A stretch of DNA of 64,000 nt from Paenibacillus alkaliterrae (GTDB lineage: Bacteria > Bacillota > Bacilli > Paenibacillales > Paenibacillaceae). The DNA is taken from contig NZ_JAKGAP010000004.1 in the NCBI RefSeq assembly GCF_021532375.1, forward strand, positions 1-64,000, given 5' to 3'. A model generated the notes under the pieces. The model saw only the letters and a program-made list of their open reading frames with translations. It did no database searches and was not told the origin of the DNA. Below, piece after piece: positions 35,991 to 45,597 of this stretch (its first letter is position 1; the number at the start of each line of letters is the position of its first letter). The position numbers and the translations under genes were made by a program.

Positions 35991-37238
35991 TTAACCGCTA
36001 ATTTCGTCGGCTAGCTTATCTAGCGCCACGAAGCGCTGCTCGCCCTTTGTCATATCCTTAAGCGCGATTTCGCCCCGCGCAAGCTCGTCATCGCCGAGTA
36101 TAGCCGTGTAACGTGCCTGAAGCCGGTCTGCCGACTTCATCTGCGCCTTCATCTTGCGTCCGAGATAATCGCGCTCCGCCTTGATGCCCCGCTGTCTAAG
36201 CTGATAAACGAGCTTCGTTACCTCTCGTTCAGCCGCATCGCCCAGAGCGACAAGATAAACGTCGACCTGATTAAAAGCGGGCAATTCGGTTTCTTGATGC
36301 TGCAGCAGTAAAATCGTTCTTTCAAGACCGAGGCCAAGGCCGACGCCCGGCTGATCGGGACCGCCGATTTCAGCCACGAGACCGTTATAACGTCCGCCGC
36401 CTCCAACCGTATCGATCGCTCCGATCCCTTCGGCTTTGTATTCAAAAGCCGTATGCGTGTAGTAGTCCAGACCGCGTACGAGACGGTGGTTAATCGTGAA
36501 CGGAATGCCCATATCGCTTAAGTACATTTGCACCTTGTTGAAATGAATTTGGCATTCCTCGTCCAGGCTGTCCAGAATAGACGGCGCTTCTGCAAAATGT
36601 TCCTGATCAACCTTGCAATCCAGCACCCGCAGCGGATTGCGGTCCATCCGGGACTGGCAATCCTTGCAGAGCAGCTCCCGCTTCGGCTCCAGGAAAGCAA
36701 GCAGGCGCTCGCGGAAAGCGGCGCGAACGGCGGAAGTACCGACCGAGTTGACCTCCACGCGTACGCCCTTCAAACCTACCTCCGTATAGAACGTATAGCC
36801 AAGCGCGATAACCTCCGCATCCAGTGCGGGATCTGCAGATCCCAAAGCCTCAATACCGAATTGATGAAGCTGGCGGTAACGTCCGGCCTGTGGACGCTCA
36901 TAACGGAACATCGGACCGATGTAATACAGCTTAGAAACATCCGGTTCGCCATACAGCTTATTTTCCACATAGGATCTGACAACGCCCGCTGTACCTTCCG
37001 GACGAAGCGTAAGGCTGCGATTGCCGCGGTCGGTAAAGGTATACATCTCTTTCTCGACGATATCCGTCGTTTCGCCTACTCCGCGTTGGAATAACTCTGT
37101 CGATTCAAAAATCGGCGTTCTAATTTCACGGAAGTTATAGCGCTGGCAGATGTCGCGAGCCTTTTGCTCGACGTATTGCCATCTCTCTACCGCGCCGGGC
37201 AATATATCCTGCGTGCCCGGCATTTTTTGAAATGCCAT
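35991..37238 (-). CDS. hisS: Histidyl-tRNA synthetase
   Basis: Charges tRNA-His. The start chosen is ATG 37238 (MAFQKMPGTQDILPG) behind AGGAGG, giving 415 residues; the longer open frame upstream runs through the T-box and is not coding. Class II motifs TLRPEGTAGVVRSY, motif 2 (FRYERPQAGRYRQLHQFG) and the histidine-specific LVRGLDYYTHTAFE and GGGGRYNGL stretches are all present, with a C-terminal anticodon-binding domain. It is the first gene of the operon. Confidence 0.97.
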   Translation of the reverse strand: MAFQKMPGTQDILPGAVERWQYVEQKARDICQRYNFREIRTPIFESTELFQRGVGETTDIVEKEMYTFTDRGNRSLTLRPEGTAGVVRSYVENKLYGEPDVSKLYYIGPMFRYERPQAGRYRQLHQFGIEALGSADPALDAEVIALGYTFYTEVGLKGVRVEVNSVGTSAVRAAFRERLLAFLEPKRELLCKDCQSRMDRNPLRVLDCKVDQEHFAEAPSILDSLDEECQIHFNKVQMYLSDMGIPFTINHRLVRGLDYYTHTAFEYKAEGIGAIDTVGGGGRYNGLVAEIGGPDQPGVGLGLGLERTILLLQHQETELPAFNQVDVYLVALGDAAEREVTKLVYQLRQRGIKAERDYLGRKMKAQMKSADRLQARYTAILGDDELARGEIALKDMTKGEQRFVALDKLADEISG

Positions 37239-37284
37239 CTTATAAAACCTCCTGCCCCCGTATAAGAACTGGTTAATCTTCGGA

Positions 37285-37607
37285 AAACACAAAAAACTCC
37301 CGTTCCTAACGACTTGCGCCGAAAGGGACGAGAGTATAGCTCCCGTGGTACCACCCACATTCCGAGCCTGCATCCGATGCAGAAGCTCGCTTCAAACGGT
37401 TAACGTCCGTCATCCGCAGTCCGGCTACTTCAGTTCGATCCGGCATGCTCGTCGCTTGCCCGATTCAACTGATCATTCACCGTCTGTTCTCCGGGAGGTC
37501 TATTCATTCCACCAATATAAGGATGCTTGCAGCCGAATGGCATCCCTCTCTGAGTATAACGCGCAGAATTACTTTGTCCCATCAATGAATCCATATCATT
37601 CATACTG
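37285..37607 (-). promoter_or_regulatory. T-box leader of hisS-aspS
   Basis: On the minus strand the T-box core GGGTGGTACCACGGGA lies at about 37357-37342. It is followed by the terminator stem (CTCTCGTCCC... against ...GGAACGGGAG, then six T, about 37334-37290). Stem I lies upstream, with a hairpin GGATGC/GCATCC near 37545-37519. The triplet GAC in AATAGACCTCCC (about 37499) is at a plausible specifier position, which would mean aspartate. The fold was judged by eye. Confidence 0.88.
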
Positions 37608-37614
37608 ACTGTTA

Positions 37615-37643
37615 ATTTTACCTTTCGAAAAGAGGAAAGTCAA
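37615..37643 (-). promoter_or_regulatory. Sigma-A promoter of the hisS-aspS operon
   Basis: TTGACT (37643-37638), 17 bases, TAAAAT (37620-37615) on the minus strand, directly ahead of the T-box leader. Confidence 0.8.
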
Positions 37644-37673
37644 GGCGGATCTGCCTACTCTGAAAAAAGGCAG

Positions 37674-37703
37674 AAAAAAACCTACAAAACCAGTTTGCAG
37701 GTC
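37674..37703 (-). terminator. Terminator upstream of the hisS promoter
   Basis: On the minus strand ACCTGCAAAC pairs with TTTTGTAGGT (one mismatch), followed by seven T. It ends transcripts arriving from the relA-dtd side. The bases between here and 37921 contain no gene I can support. Confidence 0.75.
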
Positions 37704-37921
37704 CAAAAGTAAAATATATTTTTAAAAAGGGGGTCGAGATTTATTATAGGTCAACGATATTAAAAAAAAGTTAGAGTTTGATTACAAAAATATTACAATT
37801 TCGTAAGCGTTTTTATGACAGACTGGTTTTATTTTATATGGCCTTCGTCGTTCTTTATCTGTGCGTGCAACATAGACAGCCGCCCGGTCAGCCCACCTGG
37901 GCGGCGCTATCCTTCATGAGG

Positions 37922-38089
37922 TTAATGGCCAATATTATCGCGGCGAGGATGATGAGGGAAGCCCATCCACTCTTCAGCGGCTTCCATGTCTTCCTCCAGC
38001 TCCTCCATTACCCTTGCTTCTCTGCGATCAGGGTGCAGCAGGCTCCTGGAGAAACGCTCCATGCTTTGTTCTTTGCGTGATTGATGCAT
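37922..38089 (-). CDS. Small hydrophilic protein (55 residues), unknown function
   Basis: ATG 38089 lies 9 bases behind GGAGG, a strong site, so this short gene is probably real. The product is charged and helical, with acidic MEELEEDMEAAEEW and a His/Pro/Arg end (FPHHPRRDNIGH). No signal peptide or membrane span is present. It follows dtd by about 90 bases and ends before a hairpin at about 37879-37907. I recognise no family. Confidence 0.5.
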   Translation of the reverse strand: MHQSRKEQSMERFSRSLLHPDRREARVMEELEEDMEAAEEWMGFPHHPRRDNIGH

Positions 38090-38181
38090 TCGCAGTAGTC
38101 CTCCAATATAGCATAAAGCACGCGCCGGTTCTTTGAAGCGCCAGCACAGCTTTATGTATATTGTTACCCGCAATCGCCTTC

Positions 38182-38625
38182 TTAAGCGCCGCTTTCCAAA
38201 ATTAATGTGACCGGACCTGAATTAATGAATTCAACGTCCATCATCGCGCCGAAACGTCCCGTTTCGACTACAAGTCCAAGCGAGCGCAGCGTGTCGTTTA
38301 ACTTAAGGTAAAGCTGCTCCGCATGCTCCGGTCTGGCCGCGGCCATAAAATTCGGCCGCCTGCCTTTGCGGCAATCTCCGTACAATGTGAATTGCGATAC
38401 CGACAGCAACTGCCCACCGATATCGGTTACCGAATGATTCATTTTGCCTGCTTCATCCTCAAAAATGCGCAAACCGGCTATTTTGTCAGCCATCCAGCGA
38501 ACATCAGCTTCCGTATCCTCATGCGTGATGCCGACTAGCAGCACAAGACCGAATTCAATTGCGCCAACAGGCTCACCGTCAATGAAGACCTTTGCCTGCT
38601 TGCTGCGCTGTACAACAACCTTCAC
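38182..38625 (-). CDS. dtd: D-aminoacyl-tRNA deacylase
   Basis: Frees tRNAs mischarged with D-amino acids (and glycine on tRNA-Ala). The 147-residue protein has both active-site signatures, SQFTLYGD and the cross-subunit NSGPVT near the C-terminus. The initiation codon is GTG 38625 behind CGGAGG. It follows relA by 62 bases, as in B. subtilis, where the pair is also conserved. Confidence 0.95.
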   Translation of the reverse strand: MKVVVQRSKQAKVFIDGEPVGAIEFGLVLLVGITHEDTEADVRWMADKIAGLRIFEDEAGKMNHSVTDIGGQLLSVSQFTLYGDCRKGRRPNFMAAARPEHAEQLYLKLNDTLRSLGLVVETGRFGAMMDVEFINSGPVTLILESGA

Positions 38626-38687
38626 TGCTATAAACCTCCGATACCCGTTTCATGCATTACCGTCATTTCCGAATTTGCGCTTCGTGA

Positions 38688-40868
38688 TTACTGCATAATT
38701 CGCTGTACGGAATAAATGTCCTGAACCCGCTTTATTTTCTCAACGACCGACGATAGATGATCGATGTTGCGAATGAGCACCGTCATATGGATAAGCGCCA
38801 TTTTATTTTTAACCGAACGACCCGTAACGGCCGAAATATTCGTTTTACTCTCGGACACGGCCTGCAGCACTTCATTCAGCAGCCCTCTGCGGTCATTTCC
38901 CGTAATCTCAATGTCCACACTGTAGTTGGCCTCGATGGAATCTTCCCATTCCACCTCGATGACGCGTTCGCCCTCTTCCCCTTGATCGCCGAACGGGATG
39001 TTCGTGCAATCCATCCGGTGAACGGATACGCCGCGCCCGCGCGTAATATAACCGACGATCGAATCCCCTGGCACCGGGTTGCAGCAGCGTGCAAACCTGA
39101 CGAGCAAATTGTCGACGCCTCTCACCGTTACGCCTTGATTTGGCCTTGTACGCCGATTTCCCGGCGATTTAATTTCCTTCACTTCGGCAGTTAACTCAAG
39201 CTGGTTCGCAAGCTCCGCTTCCTTGCGCATCTTCTCGGTCAGCTTTGTGCATATTTGCGCCGCCGTAATGCCTCCGAAGCCGATAGCCGACATCATATCC
39301 TCGATATCGTTAAAGGCAAACTTCGACGCGGCTTCCTGCAGCTTATCGTCATGCAGCCATGCGGACGGCTCCAGCCCGAGCCGTTTCAGCTCGCGCTCAA
39401 TCATGTCCCGACCCTTCGCTACATTCTCCTCGCGCTTCTCCTTCTTGAACCACTGCCTGATCTTGCTGCGGGCATGAGAGGATTGAGCGATTTTCACCCA
39501 GTCCTGGCTCGGCCCGTATGAATGCTTCGAGGTTAATATTTCAATGATATCACCCGTCTTCAGCTTATGGTCAAGCGGGACAATCCTGCTGTTCACCTTC
39601 GCGCCTATCGTACGATTGCCGATCTCCGTATGAATGCGGTAGGCAAAATCAAGCGGAACGGAGCCGGCAGGAAGCTCGATAACCTCGCCGCTAGGCGTGA
39701 AGACGAAAACCAAATCGGCAAAAAAGTCCATTTTGAGCGATTCCATAAATTCGGATGCGTCGCGCGCCTCATGCTGGAGCTCCAATATTTCGCGGAACCA
39801 GGACATTTTGTCCTCAAAGCTGCCTCCAGGCACGAGCGAGCCTTCCTTGTAGGCCCAATGCGCCGCGATTCCGTACTCGGATGTTCTGTGCATATCCCAT
39901 GTCCGAATCTGCACCTCGGTCGGCTCTCCGTTAGGACCGATAACGGTCGTATGAAGAGACTGATACATATTCGCCTTCGGCATGGCAATATAATCCTTAA
40001 AGCGGCCCGGCATCGGCTTCCATAACGTATGAATGATGCCCAGTGTCGCATAACAGTCTTTTATATTATCGACAATGATACGAATAGCGAGCAAATCATA
40101 AATTTCGGTGAACTGCTTGTTTCGATCGGTCATTTTTTTGTAAATGCTGTACAAATGTTTAGGGCGTCCGGAAATATCGCCCTCGATGCCCATTTCATCC
40201 AGCTTCTCAGTAATGCGCGAAATAACATCCTCAATAAACTGCTCGCGTTCCGCGCGTTTCTTCTTCATAAGATTCGCGATACGGTAATATTGCTGCGGAT
40301 TCAAATAGCGAAGCGCGATGTCTTCCATTTCCCACTTAATAGCCGAAATACCAAGACGATGCGCGATCGGGCAAAATATTTCCAACGTTTCGTATGCGAT
40401 GCGGCGCTGAGCTTCCTCCGATTGAAACTTGAGCGTGCGCATGTTATGCAGCCGATCCGCAAGCTTGATCAGAATTACGCGAATATCCTGCGCCATCGCG
40501 ACAAACATTTTGCGGTAATTTTCGTTCTGCTGCTCTTCCTTGGAACGAAATTTAATTTTTTCGAGCTTCGTTAAACCATCTACCAGCATCGCACACGTTT
40601 CGCCAAATTTTGCACGAACGGTCTGCAAATCCACTGTCGTATCCTCAACGACATCATGAAGCAGTGCCGCGATTATCGACAGCACGTCCATTTGCATATC
40701 AACAAGTATATCAGCAACCGCAACGGGATGTAATATATAGGGTTCTCCCGATTTCCGCACTTGTCCGTGATGGGCTTGATCCGCGAAATCATAGGCTTCC
40801 TGGATGCGTTTAAGGTCCTGCTCTTTCATATAGGCGGATGCCTTCTCGAGTAAATGCTCAATGCCCAT
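38688..40868 (-). CDS. relA: Bifunctional (p)ppGpp synthetase/hydrolase, Rel family
   Basis: Makes and degrades the stringent-response alarmone. The 726 residues hold an N-terminal hydrolase HD domain (HGQVRKSGEPYILHP and LLHDVVEDT, about 35-85), the synthetase domain (about 230-345), a TGS domain (about 390-450), a zinc-finger/helical part and a C-terminal ACT domain. The HD residues are intact, so hydrolase activity is expected: this is the long bifunctional Rel type of Bacillota. A sigma-A-like promoter lies at 40934-40963, and the apt terminator insulates it from the upstream genes. Confidence 0.96.
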   Translation of the reverse strand: MGIEHLLEKASAYMKEQDLKRIQEAYDFADQAHHGQVRKSGEPYILHPVAVADILVDMQMDVLSIIAALLHDVVEDTTVDLQTVRAKFGETCAMLVDGLTKLEKIKFRSKEEQQNENYRKMFVAMAQDIRVILIKLADRLHNMRTLKFQSEEAQRRIAYETLEIFCPIAHRLGISAIKWEMEDIALRYLNPQQYYRIANLMKKKRAEREQFIEDVISRITEKLDEMGIEGDISGRPKHLYSIYKKMTDRNKQFTEIYDLLAIRIIVDNIKDCYATLGIIHTLWKPMPGRFKDYIAMPKANMYQSLHTTVIGPNGEPTEVQIRTWDMHRTSEYGIAAHWAYKEGSLVPGGSFEDKMSWFREILELQHEARDASEFMESLKMDFFADLVFVFTPSGEVIELPAGSVPLDFAYRIHTEIGNRTIGAKVNSRIVPLDHKLKTGDIIEILTSKHSYGPSQDWVKIAQSSHARSKIRQWFKKEKREENVAKGRDMIERELKRLGLEPSAWLHDDKLQEAASKFAFNDIEDMMSAIGFGGITAAQICTKLTEKMRKEAELANQLELTAEVKEIKSPGNRRTRPNQGVTVRGVDNLLVRFARCCNPVPGDSIVGYITRGRGVSVHRMDCTNIPFGDQGEEGERVIEVEWEDSIEANYSVDIEITGNDRRGLLNEVLQAVSESKTNISAVTGRSVKNKMALIHMTVLIRNIDHLSSVVEKIKRVQDIYSVQRIMQ

Positions 40869-40933
40869 GAAACGTCCCTTTCCAAGCGTAAACGGCTGCT
40901 AACCCATTCATGCGTTTTCCGAGTTTTTATAAT

Positions 40934-40963
40934 ATTATGCCTGTAATAACGTCACCGCGTCAA
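40934..40963 (-). promoter_or_regulatory. Probable sigma-A promoter of relA
   Basis: TTGACG (40963-40958), 18 bases, CATAAT (40939-40934) on the minus strand. Confidence 0.6.
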
Positions 40964-40990
40964 CTCCCGGAGCCTTTCATTGATAAAATA

Positions 40991-41036
40991 AAACCGCCTG
41001 CCTTCGCACGTTATGTGCGGAAGGAGTCAGGCGGTT
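40991..41036 (-). terminator. Terminator of the secD-...-apt operon
   Basis: A long stem: ACCGCCTG-CCTTCGCAC pairs with GTGCGGAAGG-CAGGCGGT with a small interior bulge. On the minus strand it is followed by TTTTATTTTA. Confidence 0.9.
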
Positions 41037-41064
41037 CGTACAGTCGCGAGTCATGCAGCTTTAA

Positions 41065-41595
41065 TTATTCGTAAGTCATTAGTGAAAATACATCTATACC
41101 TTCGAGCTTATCGCGTCCATCCAAATAAGCCAGCTCGATCAAGAAAGCCGCTCCGACTACCTCGCCGCCGAGCTGGCGAACCAGATTAATCGAGGTTGCA
41201 ATCGTTCCCCCAGTCGCAAGCAAATCGTCAGCGATCAATACGCGCTGACCCGGCGCAATGGCGTCCTTGTGCATCGCAAGCTGATCCTTGCCATACTCGA
41301 GATCGTAATTAGCCGTAATTGTTTCTCCCGGCAATTTACCGCTCTTGCGAATCGGCGCGAAGCCTACCCCAAGCGCTAACGCGAGCGGCGCTCCTACTAC
41401 AAAACCGCGAGCCTCCGGACCTGCGATAACATCGATTTTCATATGCTGTACGGCTGCGCGCATCTCTTCGATGACCGCCCGGTATGCGCCCCCGTCCTTC
41501 AGCAGCGTCGTAATGTCTTTGAAACGGATGCCTGGCTGCGGGAAATCAGGAATAACCCGGATGTAATCTTTAAAATTGTATGGTGTGTTGGACAC
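41065..41595 (-). CDS. apt: Adenine phosphoribosyltransferase
   Basis: Salvages adenine to AMP using phosphoribosyl pyrophosphate. The 176-residue protein shows FPQPGIRFKDITTLL near the N-terminus and the PRPP loop VLIADDLLATGGT. The start is GTG 41595 behind AAAGGTTGAG. It follows recJ by 35 bases and precedes relA, the conserved recJ-apt-relA order of Bacillota. Tying adenine salvage to purine-nucleotide alarmone control may be why the order is kept (inference). Confidence 0.96.
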   Translation of the reverse strand: MSNTPYNFKDYIRVIPDFPQPGIRFKDITTLLKDGGAYRAVIEEMRAAVQHMKIDVIAGPEARGFVVGAPLALALGVGFAPIRKSGKLPGETITANYDLEYGKDQLAMHKDAIAPGQRVLIADDLLATGGTIATSINLVRQLGGEVVGAAFLIELAYLDGRDKLEGIDVFSLMTYE

Positions 41596-41630
41596 GTATT
41601 CTCAACCTTTCCATTTCAACATCATTATTA

Positions 41631-43658
41631 TTATTTCATGCCTTGCGCCGATAAATGCGATTGCCCGGATTTTTGCTTTGCGTCCCTGTATTTCTCCGAG
41701 GTTGATAAATCTCGTTTCTGAGGTGAAGCCGCTGCAATCATGTAACCGTCGTTGATGGTTATAAATTGCAGTTCCGCGAATATGTCCAGCATAAGCTGTA
41801 TAGTGCCGGCGGTGAAACCGCTTTGCTTCGACAGACGTTTCGCAAGCCCTTGTACCGGAGCCTCGCCAAGCTTCCTAAGCTGTTGATAAATGATCCCGAA
41901 ATGATCCCGTTCAGGGAATGAGGCATCGCGCTCCGGATCAAAATGAAGATCATGCAGCTGCAGCTGCGGCTTCCGGCTGCCATTCCAAACGTTTACGGAC
42001 AGTTCGCCTATCGCATCAATTTTTCCGCCGGGCTGCAATTTTTCCGCCATCATGCCCATGCCAAAGCCTATTCCGTCCAATAATCGGCGGCCGCTGCCTA
42101 ATGATAATTTCAAATGCTTCGAGTCCTTGCCGATCGTTCGCTTATCCGCAAGCTCTGCTCCTTGAAAGAGCAGACGCGGTGAAGGATTGCCCATTCCAAA
42201 CGGTTCGAGCAGCGATAGCTCTGAGATCGTTTCCAACGTGGCCTCGTCAACGGAACACAGAAGATCGACAGCCGTTTTTGGAATCCAGTCATCGCCGGAC
42301 AGCCATTCGATCGCAAGCTCGCCAAGGCGCCGCTCGAAGTTCTGCAAATGGTCGCGGTGAAGGCTCATGCCCGCAGCCGCTTGATGCCCTCCATAATGCT
42401 CCAGAAGCTCATTACAAGCCGTTAGCGCTGCATGGATATCAAAGCCGTCTATGGAGCGTGCGGAGCCTTTGCACATACCGGACTGTTCGTCTATGCCAAG
42501 TATTATGACCGGCTTATAATTGTGTTCAAGCAGCTTCGAGGCTACAATCCCGATGACTCCGACGTTCCAGCTCTCGGCAGCAAGAACGATGACAGGCGGC
42601 GCTTCTGCGCCTGCCGCTTCCGCAGCTTCGCATTTAACGCGCCATAGCTGCTCAGCCTCCTTAACGATACTTTCCACGACGCGCTGCCGTTCCTTATTAA
42701 GGCTGTCAAGACCGATGGCAGCCAATATGGCATTATCGTAATTTTCGGCTGTAAGCAGCTCAACCGCCCGTTTGGCATGATCCAATCTGCCCGCAGCATT
42801 GATTCGCGGTGCCATACCGAATGCAACGCCAGTTGCCGTTATCGCTTCTAATTCCATACCGCCCGCTTCCGATAGTGCGCGGAATCCGATTCTGGCATCG
42901 TTTTGCAATCTTTCCAGACCATAGCGAACCATAATCCGATTTTCATCCGTGAGCGGCATCAAATCCGCTATGGTACCTAAGCTTGCGATATCCGTCCATT
43001 CGAGAGGCGGACGATCTAGCAAGGCATGCGCTAATTTAAAAGCGACTCCGACGCCTGCCAGACCCTTGAAGGGATAGCCGCAGCCCGCTTGCTTCGGATT
43101 AACGACCGCGCAGGCGTTCGGAATTTGCTCGGGCGGCTCATGATGATCGGTCACGACCACATCGATGCCCAGCTCCTTCGCATACGCAATCTCGTCAAAA
43201 GCACTGATACCCGTATCGACCGTTACAATTAATTTCACGCCATCCCCGGCGGCAAGCTCAATCGCTTTGCGATTTAAGCCATAACCTTCAAGAGCCCGAT
43301 GCGGAATATAGTAGTCAAAATGGCATTGCAACGTACGAAACAAATGGACGAGCAAGGATGTGCTCGATACGCCGTCAGCATCGTAATCGCCATAAATTCT
43401 AATTTTCTCGTTATTCGAAACCGCCGATCGAATCCGGTCAACAGCTTCCCTCATACCAAGCAGCAAATACGGGTCGTGGAAGTGCTCCTGGCCTCCGCGT
43501 AAAAAACGTTCCGCCGCTTCCATTTCGTCATACCCTCTCTGGACAAGCAATCGCGCTACCAGAGGAGGCACGCTAAGCTTAGAGGCTAACAGCCCCGCTT
43601 TATTCTCATACGTCTCATTCCACGGCGCGACCGCCCATCGTGTCTTCCTATGAATCAT
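41631..43658 (-). CDS. recJ: Single-stranded-DNA-specific exonuclease RecJ
   Basis: A 5'-to-3' exonuclease in recombination and mismatch repair. The 675 residues include the DHH phosphoesterase motifs (IYGDYDADGVSS, TVDTG, VVTDHHEPPE), the DHHA1 domain with YGGHQAAAGMSL and an OB-fold, followed by a C-terminal domain typical of the Bacillota RecJ. GAGGAGG precedes the ATG. It lies between a cation efflux gene and apt. Confidence 0.96.
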   Translation of the reverse strand: MIHRKTRWAVAPWNETYENKAGLLASKLSVPPLVARLLVQRGYDEMEAAERFLRGGQEHFHDPYLLLGMREAVDRIRSAVSNNEKIRIYGDYDADGVSSTSLLVHLFRTLQCHFDYYIPHRALEGYGLNRKAIELAAGDGVKLIVTVDTGISAFDEIAYAKELGIDVVVTDHHEPPEQIPNACAVVNPKQAGCGYPFKGLAGVGVAFKLAHALLDRPPLEWTDIASLGTIADLMPLTDENRIMVRYGLERLQNDARIGFRALSEAGGMELEAITATGVAFGMAPRINAAGRLDHAKRAVELLTAENYDNAILAAIGLDSLNKERQRVVESIVKEAEQLWRVKCEAAEAAGAEAPPVIVLAAESWNVGVIGIVASKLLEHNYKPVIILGIDEQSGMCKGSARSIDGFDIHAALTACNELLEHYGGHQAAAGMSLHRDHLQNFERRLGELAIEWLSGDDWIPKTAVDLLCSVDEATLETISELSLLEPFGMGNPSPRLLFQGAELADKRTIGKDSKHLKLSLGSGRRLLDGIGFGMGMMAEKLQPGGKIDAIGELSVNVWNGSRKPQLQLHDLHFDPERDASFPERDHFGIIYQQLRKLGEAPVQGLAKRLSKQSGFTAGTIQLMLDIFAELQFITINDGYMIAAASPQKRDLSTSEKYRDAKQKSGQSHLSAQGMK

Positions 43659-43690
43659 CCTGCTTCCTCCTCACCTGCTGTTTGCAGCTC

Positions 43691-44608
43691 TTATTGCAAC
43701 AGTGTCGGCATCTGCTCCTGATTCGGATCATGATTGGACTTGTACGGATAACCGGGATCGTAAGGCTCAACATAAATCGATACATCCGTGATATGAATAA
43801 ACCGTTTCATCACGAGCTGCTTGACCCGTTTTGCAACCTCTTGTCCTTCGAGAACGGAAATACGCGGATTAACGCTTATGACCATTTCCGCAATGACGTA
43901 ATGACCATGCTCCTTAGCCCGAATCGATTGCACGGTAATGACGCCTTCGACACGCTGCACGAGCTGCTTCATTTCGTCAGCGTCTTCCTCGCCGGTATCC
44001 GCCTGACTTGACTTGCGTACTGTGGCTGCAGCCATTTTGAAACCGTTATTTACAACGATAACCGCAATCACAAGCGCAGCAGCCGGATCAAAATAATATA
44101 ACACAGGAACAGCCAGCAGTTTACCAATAACTGACACTCCGGCTCCGACTAGTGCAGCCAATGAGCAGTATAGTCCTGACAAACGATCCTTTGAAGGAAA
44201 AAAAAGCAGTTGAATGATAAGGCCTGCAGCTAGAGCCGCAACCGAGCTCCAATGCGGCGAATCGGTGACGCGATCTGCGATAACTCGAATAGCCGAAATG
44301 CCGATTTCTAGCCCAATGATGAGAAGGATGACGGACAAAAGGATACTCGTCGCCATCTCCCCTTTTGAATCTTCCGATTCTGCCGCCGAGCTTGCTTTCT
44401 TCAACTTGCGAAATCTGCCTGCTCTAAGTTCTGACAATGAGGTTGCGGCAGCAGCGGCCTCCGCGGCCGTGCGAAACGCATCCGCAAGCAGCCCTTTACT
44501 TCCCGACAACCACCCTATTATACCTTTGAAAAGTGCCAGCAGCATGTTCCCCCATAAGCCGGCCCATTTTGCGGACTCAGCTTTTGCATAACGCTGTGCG
44601 GTTGACAT
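43691..44608 (-). CDS. Cation diffusion facilitator family transporter
   Basis: A 305-residue protein with about five to six membrane helices and a C-terminal cytoplasmic domain (about 205-290) of the cation-efflux type. The start chosen is ATG 44608 behind TAGGAGG. Family members export zinc, manganese, iron or cobalt. The membrane part retains acidic metal-site residues (GSKGLLADAFRTAAEA; the usual HxxxD is partly altered), so the metal is uncertain. It sits between secF and recJ, where B. subtilis has yrvC/yrvD. Confidence 0.8.
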   Translation of the reverse strand: MSTAQRYAKAESAKWAGLWGNMLLALFKGIIGWLSGSKGLLADAFRTAAEAAAAATSLSELRAGRFRKLKKASSAAESEDSKGEMATSILLSVILLIIGLEIGISAIRVIADRVTDSPHWSSVAALAAGLIIQLLFFPSKDRLSGLYCSLAALVGAGVSVIGKLLAVPVLYYFDPAAALVIAVIVVNNGFKMAAATVRKSSQADTGEEDADEMKQLVQRVEGVITVQSIRAKEHGHYVIAEMVISVNPRISVLEGQEVAKRVKQLVMKRFIHITDVSIYVEPYDPGYPYKSNHDPNQEQMPTLLQ

Positions 44609-44676
44609 TTGGAACCTCCTAAAAGGTTTGCGTAGCAAACCTACTTCGTAAGCATTTGCTTAGGGTTTGCTATTGA

Positions 44677-45597
44677 TTATGGTTGAGTCGAAATCTTAGA
44701 AACCGTTTTTGGCTTCTGTTTGCCTTTAAGCAGCAGCCATAGCGGGCTTGCGATACAGATTGAAGAATAAGCACCGCTTGCCAGACCGATAATTTTCGCA
44801 AGCGCGAACAGCTTGATCGATTCACTGCCAAATGCGTACAAACAAACGGCCACGATAATAACGGCTAGCACGGTATAAATATTACGCGCCATTGTTTGCC
44901 AAATGCTCGCATTTACCATTTCAGCAAGCTGATCACGGTTTTTGTACTGACCAAAACGCAAGTTTTCACGTATCCGGTCAAAAATAACGATTTTATCATT
45001 GATTGAATAGCCGATCGTCGTCAATACCGCCGCGATAAACGGCAGGTCAACCTCTAAACGGAAAATAGAAAATACCGCCACAACAACAAAGGCATCATAC
45101 AAAATCGCTATGTTGGCAGCAACGGCAAAGCGCCACTCAAATCGGAACATGACGTAAATCATAATCGCCAAGCTGGCGATGAGAATCGCCCATATCGTTT
45201 TGATGCCCAGCTCCTGCGCCATATCAGGCGATACGACGTTGACCTCAGCGGATACTTGATCGCCGTACTTCGCTTTAAACGCATTTTGGATTTCAACGAT
45301 TTTCGCTTGCGTGAGAACCTCATCGAATCGTGCGGATACGCGATCGTTACCAGTGCCTCCGACTGTTGGAATAATTCCCTCAAAACCAGCTTGCGCCAAA
45401 ATCTCTTTTGCTTCCTGCTGTGTTGCCTGCTTGCCAATGGAAATATCCATATTCGTGCCGGCCTTGAAATCAACCCCGAAGTTGAGATTGAAAATAAGCA
45501 GCGACAATATGCCGGCTGCAGTCAATGCGATTGAGAACAGAAAGAACTTATTGCGGTTCCCTACAAAATCATAACGAATTTTGGTATTAAAGTTCAC
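44677..45597 (-). CDS. secF: Protein translocase subunit SecF
   Basis: Works with SecD to help the SecYEG channel by using the proton gradient. The 306-residue protein has six membrane helices and the conserved FNLNFGVDFKAGTN near the N-terminus. It starts with GTG at 45597, overlapping the end of secD by 11 bases, with AAGGAGG upstream. In B. subtilis the two are fused as SecDF; here they are separate but coupled. Confidence 0.95.
   Translation of the reverse strand: MNFNTKIRYDFVGNRNKFFLFSIALTAAGILSLLIFNLNFGVDFKAGTNMDISIGKQATQQEAKEILAQAGFEGIIPTVGGTGNDRVSARFDEVLTQAKIVEIQNAFKAKYGDQVSAEVNVVSPDMAQELGIKTIWAILIASLAIMIYVMFRFEWRFAVAANIAILYDAFVVVAVFSIFRLEVDLPFIAAVLTTIGYSINDKIVIFDRIRENLRFGQYKNRDQLAEMVNASIWQTMARNIYTVLAVIIVAVCLYAFGSESIKLFALAKIIGLASGAYSSICIASPLWLLLKGKQKPKTVSKISTQP

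Noticed and set aside
37879-37907. GC-rich hairpin as a terminator for the 55-residue gene
   Set aside because: No T run follows on the minus strand; the terminator at 37674-37703 is a better candidate.
37778-38080. Plus-strand 100-codon frame
   Set aside because: No ribosome binding site and antisense to the small gene at 37922-38089, which has one.
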